64,000 nucleotides of DNA from Bacteroidota bacterium (GCA_025963715.1 JAOQAG010000021.1:1-64000), one strand, 5' to 3'. Shown: positions 1 through 8,529, counted from the stretch's first letter. Notes: generated by a model not told the origin, from the letters alone. Program-made: numbers and translations.

Positions 1-11
1 CTTAATTGGCA

Positions 12-37
12 GATCCCGGGTCAAGCCCGGGATGACA
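12..37. repeat. Short dispersed palindrome (ATCCCGGG family)
   Basis: Perfect 8-bp inverted repeat ATCCCGGG / CCCGGGAT around the loop TCAAG, followed by GAC. The same core recurs at 8255-8275 and 30305-30325. A variant with a different stem (ATCCCGCAA) lies at 19822-19898. All copies are intergenic. The palindrome lies beyond the 3' end of the neighbouring leftward gene but has no U-tract, so I call it a repeat and not a terminator. Confidence 0.75.
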
Positions 38-194
38 GCTTAAGAAAGTATTTCTGTTTCCATAAACAATAATGTTCTGCAACATAACCATACAAAATAA
101 AAGCATTTGGTATAAACTTTCCGACAGTCAATTAAGATTAACATTGTTCCGACAATTATAACCCTCTACGAACTCCGAACAACCAACTCCCCAA

Positions 195-3100
195 CTAATC
201 CACGCCACCTGCATCCATAAAGCTTCCCGTAGCTTCATGCCATGGGAAATTATTATTCGATTTTGCATTTTCCCAATAGAACGGTGTGCGTTTAATATTA
301 TAATTCCCAATCTGGTTCATCGTTTCCGCATCAAACAAACGCCCGTTCACCATCACATATTTTATGCTTTCCGAATTGCGGATATTTTCCAGCGGATTTT
401 TATCCATCACAATTAAATCGGCCAATTTTCCTTTTTCAAGAGAACCGATCTGGTCGCCCATGCCAATGTATTGTGCGCCGTTTAAGGTAGCACAGCGGAT
501 CGCCTGTAACGGCGTCATGCCGCCCATCTGCAACATCCACAATTCCCAGTGCGCGCCAATTCCCTGGATCTGCCCGTGCGATCCCAAATTTACTTTTACA
601 CCTGCATCAGCTAATTTTTTACACGATTTGGATACCGCAATAAATCCATTCTCAAATTCATCATCCGGGCTCATCACACGGTGGCGCGAGCGCGCATCAA
701 TAATGGAACGCGGTGTAAAATTCAATAATTTTTTATTTTCCCATACATTTGTTTTCTGGTACCAGTAATCTTCCCCGCTCATAGCGCCGTATACCACAAT
801 CAAAGTTGGTGTGTAACCCGATTTACTGGCAGCCCATAATTTGATCACATCATCGCTTAAATTTTCTACCGGAATGTTGTGTTCAATTCCCGTGTGTCCG
901 TCCAGGATCTCCGTCATGTTATGGAAAAAAGTAGAGCCGCCTTCCGGAACCACCATCATTTGCAGGTCGCGTGCCGCTTTTATAATTTGTTGGCGCTGTT
1001 CCCTGCGCGGTTGGTTATAGCTTTTTACAGAAAAAGCACCGTATGCTTTTGTACGTGCAATGGCCGAACGTGCATCGTCTAAACTGTTGATCACCGCTTT
1101 AAAATCACCTTCCGCACCGTACAAAATAGTGCCGGTGGAAAAAATACGCGGCCCCACCATATAACCCGCTTTTACCATTTCCGATTGTGAAAAGCACATC
1201 TCGGAAGTGGAAGAAGGATCGTGTGAAGTGGTAACACCAAACGCTAAATTTGCATAGTAGCTCCATTGTTTTTGCGGACTAGGCCCCACGCGCCAGGTGT
1301 TCAAATGCGAATGCACATCCACCATTCCGGGCATGATCGTTTTACCGGCACAGTCAATAATTTTTGCATCGGCCGGAATTTGCACATCCTCCGCTTTACC
1401 AATTGCTTCAATTTTATTTTCGTTGATCACGATCGTTCCGTTCTCGATCACTTCATCGCCTTTCATGGTAATGATGCGCGCATTTTTTAATGCAAGTCGT
1501 CCTTTCGGCTTATCGAACGGAAGCTCTAAATTTATTTTAACGCCTACGGTGTCCATCGGTGCTGGCTTTTCGGGCGCGCCTTCTAAAAATGTAAAATGAC
1601 TTTTCAACTCGCTGGTAAAAAATTCATCGCTGTACGTCCAGTGGATTTTTTTACAATCGGCGCTCCAGCCCAGGTTCAATCCGGCATCTTTCGCAATCTG
1701 CGAAACAGGCACCGCGCCTGTTCCTCCGCTCAGGTCGATGGGTTTGCCCGTGTGCGGATATGCAGCCACGTAAGCTTTGAACAATTCAATAAATGCCACC
1801 CATTTTCCATCCGGGCTAGGCACTACCGATGTGGCGTACTTGGATGTAAAATCTGTCCGTACATCTTTTCCATCCACCGAAATGCTTTTGTACGTTTTAC
1901 CATCATCATCGCCGGAAGTCTGGAAAAAGATGCGGTCGTTGCCGATGAACATCGCATCAGATCCATCTTTACTTACTAATTTAGGCGTGGCGCCTGCTTT
2001 ATTTTCCATCACATAAATTCCGGGATTTACACAAAATGTAAAACCCATGTGATCGTTCCCGTCTTCTTTCTGATACACGATCCATTTGCCATCCGCCGAA
2101 AAACGCGGTGTGCGGTAAATTCCTTTTTCCGTCGAAACTTTTACCGGCTTTTTATCCTTCAGACTCATGGTGTAGATCGCACCCATGTTTTCATCATTCC
2201 AGGTGGTATAAACAATCTGATCTCCCTTCGCTGAAAACGAAGGCTCAAATTCAAAATCGTTTGTAGCGGTTAATCTCGCTGGTGTTCCGTTTGGCAAGTC
2301 TTTTTTCCACAGATAGCCCGCGGAATTAAATACCAGCGTTTTTTCATCTGCGGAAGCAGTGGCATTGCGGATCACTTTCACGGTAAATTTATCCGGCGCC
2401 ACTTCCTGGCGAAACCGTAAGGCATCCGTAATTTTGTGTTTTGCATGAACTGTAAAAGGGATCTCTGTCGCGGCAGATGTAGCAATATCCACATTCATGA
2501 TCTTGCCGTTTGCCCAGATAATAATGTGCGATGCATCCAGCCAGTTAAAATTGGTATACACGCCAAAAATCGCCCATGCTTCCTGTTGGTCCTTGCTTAA
2601 TTTATCATATACCGGCCATTCTTCGCCGGTTTCCATGTTGCGTAAATACAATACGGTAGCAGTGCGCACACGTTTTACGAATGCAAGTGTTTTGCCGTCT
2701 TTCGAGATCTGCGGACGGAAGGCGCCGCCCGGACCACCAGTAATTACGTCAGTTTCGCCAGTAGTACGGTCAAAGCGTTTGATCACATAGATCTGGCTGT
2801 TCGGATCTTTGTTATACTGGAAATATCCGCCCGGGTACATGTCCTCGCTGTAATACACATAACGTCCGTCCGGCGATACGCAAGGCTCTCCGGCATCCTG
2901 CTGTGCATTTTTTTTAACGGTCAGCTGTAATCCTTCGCCACCGCTGATGTGGTACATCCACATTTCACCGGCGCCCAGTGAGCGGGTGGAGGAGAAGTGC
3001 TTGCGCGCGATCAGGTATTGCCCGTCGGGCGTCCAAACGGCATTATTTAATAATCTGAAATTTTCTTTGGTCACTTGTTTGGCATTCGTTCCATCGGCAT

Positions 3101-3452
3101 TCATGGTCCAGATGTTATCGCCGCCGCCTGCATCGCTGGTAAAGGAAATTTTCTTTCCATCCGGACTAAACCGCGGTTGCACTTCGTACGGAAAACCGGT
3201 GCGTAGTGTTTTTGCTTCGCCGCCGGTAACGGGCATCGAATAAATATCGCCCAGCATATCAAACACAATGGTTTTCCCATCCGGACTTACATCCAAACCC
3301 ATCCAGGTGCCTTCGCTGGTGTTGATGTCCACTTCCGTGAACGTGCCTGTGGGATTGGAAACATCCCATTTTTTTTCTTTTTCTTTATCGTCCTGTGCAA
3401 ATGCGCTTACGCTGATGAGCGCAGCAGCAACAAATAATTTGTAGTGGTTCAT
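195..3452 (-). CDS. Secreted TolB-type beta-propeller / amidohydrolase fusion protein
   Basis: A 1085-residue exported protein. A Sec signal peptide (about residues 1-19, ending SAFAQ) is followed by many WD40-like PD40 blades of the type 'SPDGKxIxF', as in TolB, to about residue 640. A C-terminal amidohydrolase-superfamily domain follows. It shows the metal-binding HSH of 'DVHSHLN' near residue 711, later histidines in 'HTGIEHN' and 'LGSHGQ', and the closing 'GSLEKGKLADLIVMD' typical of imidazolonepropionase/dihydroorotase-like enzymes. It probably hydrolyses a cyclic amide or peptide-like substrate in the periplasm; the substrate cannot be read from sequence. It is monocistronic and transcribed leftward. 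The ATG start is supported by the signal peptide. Confidence 0.88.
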   Translation of the reverse strand: MNHYKLFVAAALISVSAFAQDDKEKEKKWDVSNPTGTFTEVDINTSEGTWMGLDVSPDGKTIVFDMLGDIYSMPVTGGEAKTLRTGFPYEVQPRFSPDGKKISFTSDAGGGDNIWTMNADGTNAKQVTKENFRLLNNAVWTPDGQYLIARKHFSSTRSLGAGEMWMYHISGGEGLQLTVKKNAQQDAGEPCVSPDGRYVYYSEDMYPGGYFQYNKDPNSQIYVIKRFDRTTGETDVITGGPGGAFRPQISKDGKTLAFVKRVRTATVLYLRNMETGEEWPVYDKLSKDQQEAWAIFGVYTNFNWLDASHIIIWANGKIMNVDIATSAATEIPFTVHAKHKITDALRFRQEVAPDKFTVKVIRNATASADEKTLVFNSAGYLWKKDLPNGTPARLTATNDFEFEPSFSAKGDQIVYTTWNDENMGAIYTMSLKDKKPVKVSTEKGIYRTPRFSADGKWIVYQKEDGNDHMGFTFCVNPGIYVMENKAGATPKLVSKDGSDAMFIGNDRIFFQTSGDDDGKTYKSISVDGKDVRTDFTSKYATSVVPSPDGKWVAFIELFKAYVAAYPHTGKPIDLSGGTGAVPVSQIAKDAGLNLGWSADCKKIHWTYSDEFFTSELKSHFTFLEGAPEKPAPMDTVGVKINLELPFDKPKGRLALKNARIITMKGDEVIENGTIVINENKIEAIGKAEDVQIPADAKIIDCAGKTIMPGMVDVHSHLNTWRVGPSPQKQWSYYANLAFGVTTSHDPSSTSEMCFSQSEMVKAGYMVGPRIFSTGTILYGAEGDFKAVINSLDDARSAIARTKAYGAFSVKSYNQPRREQRQQIIKAARDLQMMVVPEGGSTFFHNMTEILDGHTGIEHNIPVENLSDDVIKLWAASKSGYTPTLIVVYGAMSGEDYWYQKTNVWENKKLLNFTPRSIIDARSRHRVMSPDDEFENGFIAVSKSCKKLADAGVKVNLGSHGQIQGIGAHWELWMLQMGGMTPLQAIRCATLNGAQYIGMGDQIGSLEKGKLADLIVMDKNPLENIRNSESIKYVMVNGRLFDAETMNQIGNYNIKRTPFYWENAKSNNNFPWHEATGSFMDAGGVD

Positions 3453-3524
3453 ATCTGTAAATTTGAAAGACTAAATAAGCAATAAAAAATGAGAAATGGA
3501 TGAAAAAAGGATGAACGGCTTGCA

Positions 3525-3783
3525 GGATGTTGGATATTAGATTTTAGATGTTGGAAGGGAAGACGAAAGAAGTCAAAAGAGGTAAGTCAAAATTCAAAAG
3601 AAGGGAAAAAGAAGTAGGCAATAGACAGTAGGCAATAGGCAAAATAAAAAGAATAAAAAAATCATTGGTTAGCCATATTTTCAATTGTAATTATGTGTGA
3701 CCAGCATTTACATGAGCAGGATCATTTTTAAATTTATAGCCCTCAGCGCCTTCTTTGCGCCTCTGCGCCTTTGCTGTAAAATC
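3525..3783. repeat. Intergenic phrase repeats and a degenerate fold-back arm
   Basis: The 339-bp gap upstream of the amidohydrolase holds no gene. It contains the phrase GATGTTGGATATTAG (3525-3540; compare 51417-51475 and 53437-53520) and a phrase built of GTAGGCAATAGACAG (3614-3640; compare 56720-56755). At 3690-3783 it carries TGTGTGACCAGCATTT followed by the CTTTGCGCC/TCTGCGCC words. Both words also occur, in the same order, inside the fold-back element at 40821-41021, so this looks like a decayed half-copy of that element. Confidence 0.55.
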
Positions 3784-3791
3784 GGGTGGGG

Positions 3792-3938
3792 TTAGTCCAG
3801 CGCGTTAGTGGTTACCCAGTATTTATACCCTACAATTGCCATTTCCCATTTTTTGAGGCCTTTTAGGTCGCGTTTGTAATATTTGGGTAAAACGGCTTTG
3901 TTGATGCGGGCCAGGAGCTTAAAAACTACTTTTTTCAT
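3792..3938 (-). CDS. Conserved small basic protein of Bacteroidota, function unknown
   Basis: A 48-residue reading frame starting MKKVVFKLLARINKAVLP and ending KYWVTTNALD. It has a basic, amphipathic N-terminus and a tryptophan-containing C-terminal 'VGYKYWVTTNALD'. From memory, very similar 45-50 residue proteins with the same 'INK..LP' and 'TNALD' ends occur across Bacteroidota, where they are usually hypothetical or mislabelled as SsrA-binding protein. It stands alone and is transcribed leftward. No signal peptide or clear membrane segment is visible. The conserved ends argue that it is a real gene despite its length. Confidence 0.7.
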   Translation of the reverse strand: MKKVVFKLLARINKAVLPKYYKRDLKGLKKWEMAIVGYKYWVTTNALD

Positions 3939-4117
3939 GGGTCAAATATACTAAAAGGTAAAAACAATGGACTTTTTTATAACGATCCATAAAAAAATCA
4001 GGCCATCAGCATATAAGAAAAATACTATTTTTGCACCGGATCAGCAGTAAAAGATGAGTTTTAAAGTGGGTAACACAACTTTAAACTTTGAACTTTGAAC
4101 TTTTTTACTAAAAAATA

Positions 4118-4147
4118 TTGCAGGTTTAATTCAAATAACTATCTTTG
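4118..4147 (+). promoter_or_regulatory. Bacteroidota sigma-A promoter of rpmE2
   Basis: TTG at 4118-4120, a 19-nt spacer, then TATCTTTG at 4140-4147. This matches the TTG-N19-TAnnTTTG consensus exactly. The ATG of rpmE2 lies 26 nt downstream of the box. A second, orphan box (TATTTTTG, 4026-4033) lies upstream and precedes only a 14-codon frame. Confidence 0.8.
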
Positions 4148-4173
4148 CAGTCCGAAATTAAAAATTAAGAAGA

Positions 4174-4422
4174 ATGAAACCAGGAATACACCCAGAAAAT
4201 TACCGTTTAGTGGTATTTAAAGATATGAGTAATGAATACTCTTTTTTAACGAAATCATGCGTTGAAACAAAAGAAACCATCGTATTTGAAGATGGGAAAG
4301 AGTATCCTGTAGTAAAATTGGAGATCTCTCACATGAGTCACCCTTTTTATACCGGTAAAGTTAAATTGGTAGATACAGCAGGTCGCGTTGATAAATTCCG
4401 TACCCGTTACGCTAAAAAATAA
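4174..4422 (+). CDS. rpmE2: 50S ribosomal protein L31 type B
   Basis: An 82-residue large-subunit ribosomal protein. It starts [17 protein letters not shown] and carries the L31 signature '[13 protein letters not shown]' followed by '[13 protein letters not shown]'. It lacks the CxxC zinc ribbon of the A-type protein, so it is the zinc-independent form, longer than A-type L31. It is preceded by a consensus promoter and followed by a strong terminator, so it is probably monocistronic. Zinc-independent L31 is often a zinc-limitation paralogue, but in many Bacteroidota it is the only copy; the window cannot decide this. Confidence 0.96.
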   Translation: MKPGIHPENYRLVVFKDMSNEYSFLTKSCVETKETIVFEDGKEYPVVKLEISHMSHPFYTGKVKLVDTAGRVDKFRTRYAKK

Positions 4423-4440
4423 GTTCATTCGAACTTTCCA

Positions 4441-4477
4441 AAAAATCCTTCAACATTCAGTGTTGAGGGATTTTTTT
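4441..4477 (+). terminator. Rho-independent terminator after rpmE2
   Basis: Inverted repeat AAAATCCTTCAACA / TGTTGAGGGATTTTTTT with a short TTCAG loop and one G-T pairing. It begins about 20 nt after the rpmE2 stop and ends in a run of T. Confidence 0.85.
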
Positions 4478-4501
4478 ATTTCAAATTTTGTCCACAAGTA
4501 T

Positions 4502-4531
4502 TTGTATTCACCAATAAAAAACATACTTTTG
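4502..4531 (+). promoter_or_regulatory. Bacteroidota sigma-A promoter of sucC
   Basis: TTG at 4502-4504, a 19-nt spacer, and TACTTTTG at 4524-4531, an exact consensus match. The sucC start codon lies 30 nt beyond the box. Confidence 0.8.
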
Positions 4532-4561
4532 GAACTCTTAAATTAAAAACACACAAACATT

Positions 4562-5773
4562 ATGAATATACACGAATATCAAGGTAAAGCCATTCTGAAA
4601 AGTTTTGGAGTTGCCATTCAGGAAGGTATTGTTGCCGATACACCGGAGCAGGCAGTAGAAGCTGCAAAAGAATTGCAAAAAACAACCGGAACCGGTTGGT
4701 GGGTTGTAAAATCACAGATTCATGCAGGTGGCCGCGGTAAAGGAAGTATCAAAGGAACGGAACAGCGCGGTGTTGCTTTGGCAAAATCATTGGACGATGT
4801 AAAAACAATTTCCAAAAATATTTTGGGAAATATCCTTATTACTGCACAAACAGGCGAAAAAGGAAAAAAAGTAAATAAAGTATTGATCGCACAGGATGTT
4901 TATTATCCGGGTGAAACCCCTACAAAAGAATTTTATGTAGGTGTATTATTAGATCGCGCAAAAGGCAGAAATACCATCATGTATTCTACCGAAGGCGGAA
5001 TGGACATTGAAACCGTCGCACACGATACGCCGCACCTGATCTTCAAAGAAGAGATTGATCCGCGCGTTGGATTACGTGATTTCCAGTGCCGTAAAATTGC
5101 GTTCAACCTGGGTTTATCCGGTGAAGCTTTCAAAGGAATGACAAAATTCATTGCATCGCTTTACAAAGCATACGATGCAACAGATTCATCCATGTTTGAG
5201 ATCAACCCGGTTTTAAAAACCTCTGATAATAAAATTATCGCTGTAGATTCAAAAGTAACATTTGATGGCAACGGTTTGTTCCGTCACCCTGATTATGCTG
5301 CATTGCGCGATACATCCGAAGAAGATCCTACGGAAGTAGAAGCAGGCGAGCACGGTTTAAATTATGTGAAACTGGATGGTAACGTAGGTTGTATGGTAAA
5401 CGGCGCCGGTTTGGCAATGGCTACTATGGACATTATTAAACTTTCGGGTGGTGAGCCTGCAAACTTCCTGGATGTGGGAGGTACGGCAAATGCTGCACGC
5501 GTGGAGCAGGCATTCCGCATTATTTTAAAAGACCCTAAAGTAAAAGCAATTTTAGTGAATATTTTCGGTGGTATTGTTCGTTGCGACCGTGTTGCACAAG
5601 GCATCGTGGATGCTTACAAAAACATGGGTACGATCAACGTGCCGATCATTATCCGCTTACAGGGAACAAACGCTGTAGAAGCGAAAAAGATCATTGACGA
5701 ATCAGGATTAAAAGTATATTCTGCAATTGCATTGCAGGAAGCAGCTGACCTTGTAAAAAAAGTGTTGAGCTAA
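4562..5773 (+). CDS. sucC: Succinate-CoA ligase (ADP/GDP-forming), beta subunit
   Basis: A 403-residue TCA-cycle enzyme subunit. With the alpha subunit (SucD, not in this window) it interconverts succinyl-CoA and succinate with nucleotide triphosphate synthesis. It starts with the ATP-grasp entry 'MNIHEYQGKAILKSFGV', contains the nucleotide-binding 'KSQIHAGGRGKG', 'FEINPVL', and the CoA-ligase domain motif 'ILVNIFGGIVRCDRVAQGI' near residue 335. Full length for the family. It is flanked by its own promoter and terminator. Separation from sucD is common in Bacteroidota. Confidence 0.97.
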   Translation: MNIHEYQGKAILKSFGVAIQEGIVADTPEQAVEAAKELQKTTGTGWWVVKSQIHAGGRGKGSIKGTEQRGVALAKSLDDVKTISKNILGNILITAQTGEKGKKVNKVLIAQDVYYPGETPTKEFYVGVLLDRAKGRNTIMYSTEGGMDIETVAHDTPHLIFKEEIDPRVGLRDFQCRKIAFNLGLSGEAFKGMTKFIASLYKAYDATDSSMFEINPVLKTSDNKIIAVDSKVTFDGNGLFRHPDYAALRDTSEEDPTEVEAGEHGLNYVKLDGNVGCMVNGAGLAMATMDIIKLSGGEPANFLDVGGTANAARVEQAFRIILKDPKVKAILVNIFGGIVRCDRVAQGIVDAYKNMGTINVPIIIRLQGTNAVEAKKIIDESGLKVYSAIALQEAADLVKKVLS

Positions 5774-5791
5774 TCCGTTATTTATAAAAAC

Positions 5792-5827
5792 AAAAAGCGC
5801 CATTCGTAAACCGGGTGGCGCTTTTTT
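5792..5827 (+). terminator. Rho-independent terminator after sucC
   Basis: Perfect 11-bp stem AAAAAGCGCCA / TGGCGCTTTTT with a 13-nt loop, about 20 nt after the sucC stop and ending in T. It is symmetric enough to work in both directions. Confidence 0.88.
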
Positions 5828-5872
5828 ATTGCGGAAAGAGAAGTGTTTTCAAATAAAACATCAGGTTTTTCT

Positions 5873-6142
5873 ACCACATAAGGTACAAAGAAACGCATAA
5901 GGCGTGGTGTGTAAAAAAACAAAAAGGGATTCACCACAAAAGAAAACAAAAGAAAAACAAAAGGAGGAAGATGGTAAACTGCGTGTAAAAATAACAAATG
6001 ATAATATTGCACGTTGGTATGTTACGTTTGCCTTATGTTTTTCTTTTGTTTTCTTTTGTTTTCTTTTGTGGTTCAAAAACACGGCGAGTACACGTTGGAA
6101 AGTCACAGCTTGCCTTATGTGTTTCTTTGTGCCTTATGTGGT
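5873..6142. repeat. Nested fold-back element FB1 (ACCAC...GTGGT)
   Basis: A 270-bp non-coding element with two nested inverted repeats. Outer arms: ACCACATAAGGTACAAAG (from 5873) and its near-complement ending CTTTGTGCCTTATGTGGT at 6142. Inner arms: ACCACAAAAGAAAACAAAAG (from 5933) and the complementary CTTTTGTTTTCTTTTGTGGT ending at 6072. The same architecture recurs at 20746-20965, 22303-22490, 40821-41021 and 51831-51920. Reading frames across it are artefacts of the repeat. No protein gene is supported between sucC and 6268. Confidence 0.8.
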
Positions 6143-6206
6143 TTAATTTTTTTTACGATTGGGAAGCAAAGAAATTTTATTGATAGCATGCATCCTGCTG
6201 GTATGG

Positions 6207-6232
6207 GATTGCTTCGTTCCTCGCAATGACGT
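6207..6232. repeat. Dispersed palindrome (ATTGC...GCAATGACG family)
   Basis: ATTGCTTCGTTCCTCGCAATGACG. The ends ATTGC/GCAAT pair around a TTCGTTCCTC loop. Larger relatives of this repeat lie at 17633-17711 and 22378-22460. It sits just downstream of the 3' end of the response regulator. Confidence 0.7.
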
Positions 6233-6267
6233 ACTGTATTAAGTCAGAAATAATATTTGATTGATTT

Positions 6268-6705
6268 TTAAGCGGTAAAGCCGCCGATCTCCTTCATCAG
6301 TTCCCCGATCTTTTCAAAAGCCTGGTCATTTTTCCGAAGATAACTGCAGTGGTATTTCTCGATCGCTTCCAGCATTACATCTACATCGCTTTGCGCGCTT
6401 AACACAATAATGTTCATTTCCGGCTTTTGCGCCCTGATCGTTTTAATGGTTTCCAAACCGGTTTCTGCATCGTGGTAACGGCTGTTCAAAAAGTAATCCA
6501 TGATGATCAGGTCAGGGTTGCGGTGCAGCTCATCCAACGCTGTTTCTCCTACCGGGAAGATCTTTACTTCTTTTACATTTTTGAAATTATTTTTGATGTA
6601 AAAATCCAGCAACTTCGCATAAGCTGCATTATCTTCCACAATAAAAACAATACCTGTGTTTGCTGTTTTAGAGCTGAATAATTTTTTTAGAAAGTTGTTA
6701 GCCAT
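6268..6705 (-). CDS. Stand-alone response-regulator receiver protein (CheY-like)
   Basis: A 145-residue single receiver domain after a short basic leader. The acidic pair is E24-D25 ('FIVEDN'), the phospho-acceptor is D70 ('LIIMDYFL'), the switch serine is S103 ('VLSAQS') and the conserved lysine is K125 ('YLRKND'), so the phosphorylation site is intact. There is no output domain, so it should act by protein-protein contact or in a phosphorelay. No histidine kinase is adjacent. The SpoIIE phosphatase on the other strand (7066) is the nearest signalling gene. Confidence 0.9.
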   Translation of the reverse strand: MANNFLKKLFSSKTANTGIVFIVEDNAAYAKLLDFYIKNNFKNVKEVKIFPVGETALDELHRNPDLIIMDYFLNSRYHDAETGLETIKTIRAQKPEMNIIVLSAQSDVDVMLEAIEKYHCSYLRKNDQAFEKIGELMKEIGGFTA

Positions 6706-6862
6706 GTTGCAGGACCTTTGAAGATGAATATTCTTTTCGTTCGTACTTTACAATTAATGGTTAGTTTTCTACATTGTAAAAATACAAGATTTTAAGGTTG
6801 TGTTTTTATTTTTTTTCAGTTCCGATTAAAATAATGTTACATTTGCAGCGATCAATACAACA

Positions 6863-6976
6863 ATGACACACACATTATACATCATTTCCACGATTATTAT
6901 CCCGGTGATCTCCATCACGGGAATGTGTTATTGTATGCTTCACATGCGATTTATTCGTATTCATAATTGCAGATAA
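6863..6976 (+). CDS. Possible 37-residue membrane microprotein
   Basis: A short frame starting MTHTLYIISTIIIPVISI, with one predicted hydrophobic helix and a Cys/His/Arg-rich end. It lies 17 nt after a perfect -7 box TACATTTG (6838-6845), which is the main support; no -33 TTG is evident. Small single-helix proteins are common, but I recognise no family, and chance is possible in this 360-bp gap. The remainder of the gap (6706-6862 and 6977-7065) shows nothing else. Confidence 0.28.
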   Translation: MTHTLYIISTIIIPVISITGMCYCMLHMRFIRIHNCR

Positions 6977-7065
6977 TACCTGCCGCTTTTTAAGAAAGCT
7001 TCCCTTTTAAAATTTTTCTGTTTTTATAATCAAAAGATCCCTGATTTTTTACAATTTATTTTTTT

Positions 7066-8223
7066 ATGTCACTCGTAACCGAAAGCATACTTGAAAAGCT
7101 CAACAGCCTGATCGTGGTTGTGAACAAATTTGGTAAAGTCGAATATGTAAGCCCTTCCGCCAAGCGGATCCTGGGTTTTGAGCCCGAACAGCTGATGGGC
7201 GAAGGCTGGTGGGATCTTACACGGATCGACGATGATGAACGTGCAGACATCAAAGCGTTAACATTCCGGCAGATCCAGCAGGATTCGCTTGCAGAAGCGT
7301 TACCCTACGAACGTTTGCTAAAGACCGCTACGGGCGCTGATCGCTGGATCTTGTGGAATACATCCAAAGGCCCGCTGAACACGTTGGTGGGTATTGGCCA
7401 TGATATTACCGACCGGAAAAAAACGGAGCAGCAACTGTTGCAAAAAAACAAAGAGCTGGAGCAGCACAACAAGGATATGGTGGACAGCATCCAGTACGCC
7501 AGCCGTATCCAGGAGGCGATTTTACCGGATGTGCAGAAAATAAAAAGCGCGTTTAAAGATGCATTTGTGTTGTATCAGCCAAAAGATGTGGTGAGCGGCG
7601 ATTATTATTTCTTTTACCAAAAGCAAAATAAAATATTTGTTGCAGCTGTGGATTGTACCGGTCACGGTGTTCCCGGAGCATTAATGAGCATCATCGCCAA
7701 TGGAATCTTAAAGGAAGTGATCATCAAAAAAGGAATTGAGGAACCATCCGAGATTTTATATGCGCTGGATGAAGAATTATACCTGGCGCTGAACAAACAA
7801 AACAATGAAGCTACCAACGATGGAATGGATGTGGCGCTGGGTGTGTTTGACCTGGAAAAAAATACGATCACGTATTCCGGTGCGTTCCGCCCGATGCTGC
7901 TGTTACGGGATAACGAATTTATTGAGTTTGAGCCCAACCGTTTTCCGATAGGTTTTTATGGCGACGTGGAAAAAACATTTGTATCCCGGGAACTGGAACT
8001 GAAAGAAGACGATACCTTTTATTTTTTTACGGATGGTTATTGCGATCAGTTTGGCGGAGAGCAAAAAAAGAAATTCAATCGTAAACGGTTCAGGGAATTG
8101 TTGCTATCGGCAAATTCCATGGAAATGGAGGAGCAGGAATCGTTTTTGCAATATGCATTTTTAAACTGGCGGCAGGAAGAGCCGCAGGTGGATGATGTGT
8201 GCATTATTGGCCTGAGAATCTGA
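7066..8223 (+). CDS. PAS domain / SpoIIE-type PP2C serine phosphatase
   Basis: A 385-residue cytoplasmic signalling protein. A PAS sensor domain (about residues 8-125, 'VSPSAKRILGFEPEQLMGEGWW') is followed by a short coiled linker and then a SpoIIE/PP2C phosphatase domain (about 150-385). The linker-phosphatase junction 'SIQYASRIQEAILP' is typical of Bacteroidota SpoIIE proteins. Metal-binding acids are present in 'AAVDCTGHGVPGALMS', 'FFTDGYCDQFGG' and 'QVDDVCII'. It should dephosphorylate a phospho-serine STAS protein in a partner-switching circuit; a STAS protein lies at 37874 in this window. The PAS ligand is unknown. Confidence 0.9.
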   Translation: MSLVTESILEKLNSLIVVVNKFGKVEYVSPSAKRILGFEPEQLMGEGWWDLTRIDDDERADIKALTFRQIQQDSLAEALPYERLLKTATGADRWILWNTSKGPLNTLVGIGHDITDRKKTEQQLLQKNKELEQHNKDMVDSIQYASRIQEAILPDVQKIKSAFKDAFVLYQPKDVVSGDYYFFYQKQNKIFVAAVDCTGHGVPGALMSIIANGILKEVIIKKGIEEPSEILYALDEELYLALNKQNNEATNDGMDVALGVFDLEKNTITYSGAFRPMLLLRDNEFIEFEPNRFPIGFYGDVEKTFVSRELELKEDDTFYFFTDGYCDQFGGEQKKKFNRKRFRELLLSANSMEMEEQESFLQYAFLNWRQEEPQVDDVCIIGLRI

Positions 8224-8529
8224 CGAAGTCAGAGAACGAAGGTCTGATAATGCCATCCCGGGCTTGACCCGGGATCTCATGAATGTTTGCAGGAATTAAG
8301 TTCAAGGTTCAAAGTTGGAAAGTTTAAAGTTTGCTGTACGCAGAGAAGGAGTTCAAGGTTCAAAGTTTGTCGTGCGCTGATTCTGTGTATTTTTTCACCA
8401 CAAAAGGAACAAAAGAAAACATAAGGCGTAGCGTGAAGGATTGAGGTGATTTTTGCAGAATATTTTCTGATCAATCTTTTTGTGTTCTTTAGGAGAGAAA
8501 CACATACAGCGTGTGTACGCAAAACAAAC
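8224..8529. repeat. Intergenic repeat mosaic after the SpoIIE phosphatase gene
   Basis: No gene. From left to right: palindrome ATCCCGGG-CTTGA-CCCGGGAT (8255-8275) followed by CTCATGAATGTTTGCAGGA, which matches the flank of the copy at 30305; AAGTTCAAGGTTCAAAGTT phrases; and an ACCACAAAAGGAACAAAAG arm (from 8399) like the left ends of the fold-back elements, with only a degenerate right arm near 8480-8495. Confidence 0.6.

Noticed and set aside
4026-4098. Promoter box TATTTTTG followed by a 14-codon frame
   Set aside because: The frame runs straight into AACTTTGAAC repeat words and is too short to support; possibly the remnant of an older rpmE2 promoter.
5782-6229. Several overlapping reading frames of 60-81 codons on both strands
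   Set aside because: They are translations of the fold-back arms (repeats of K/T/E/Q or F/C/L-rich words) and have no promoter, conserved motif or consistent start.
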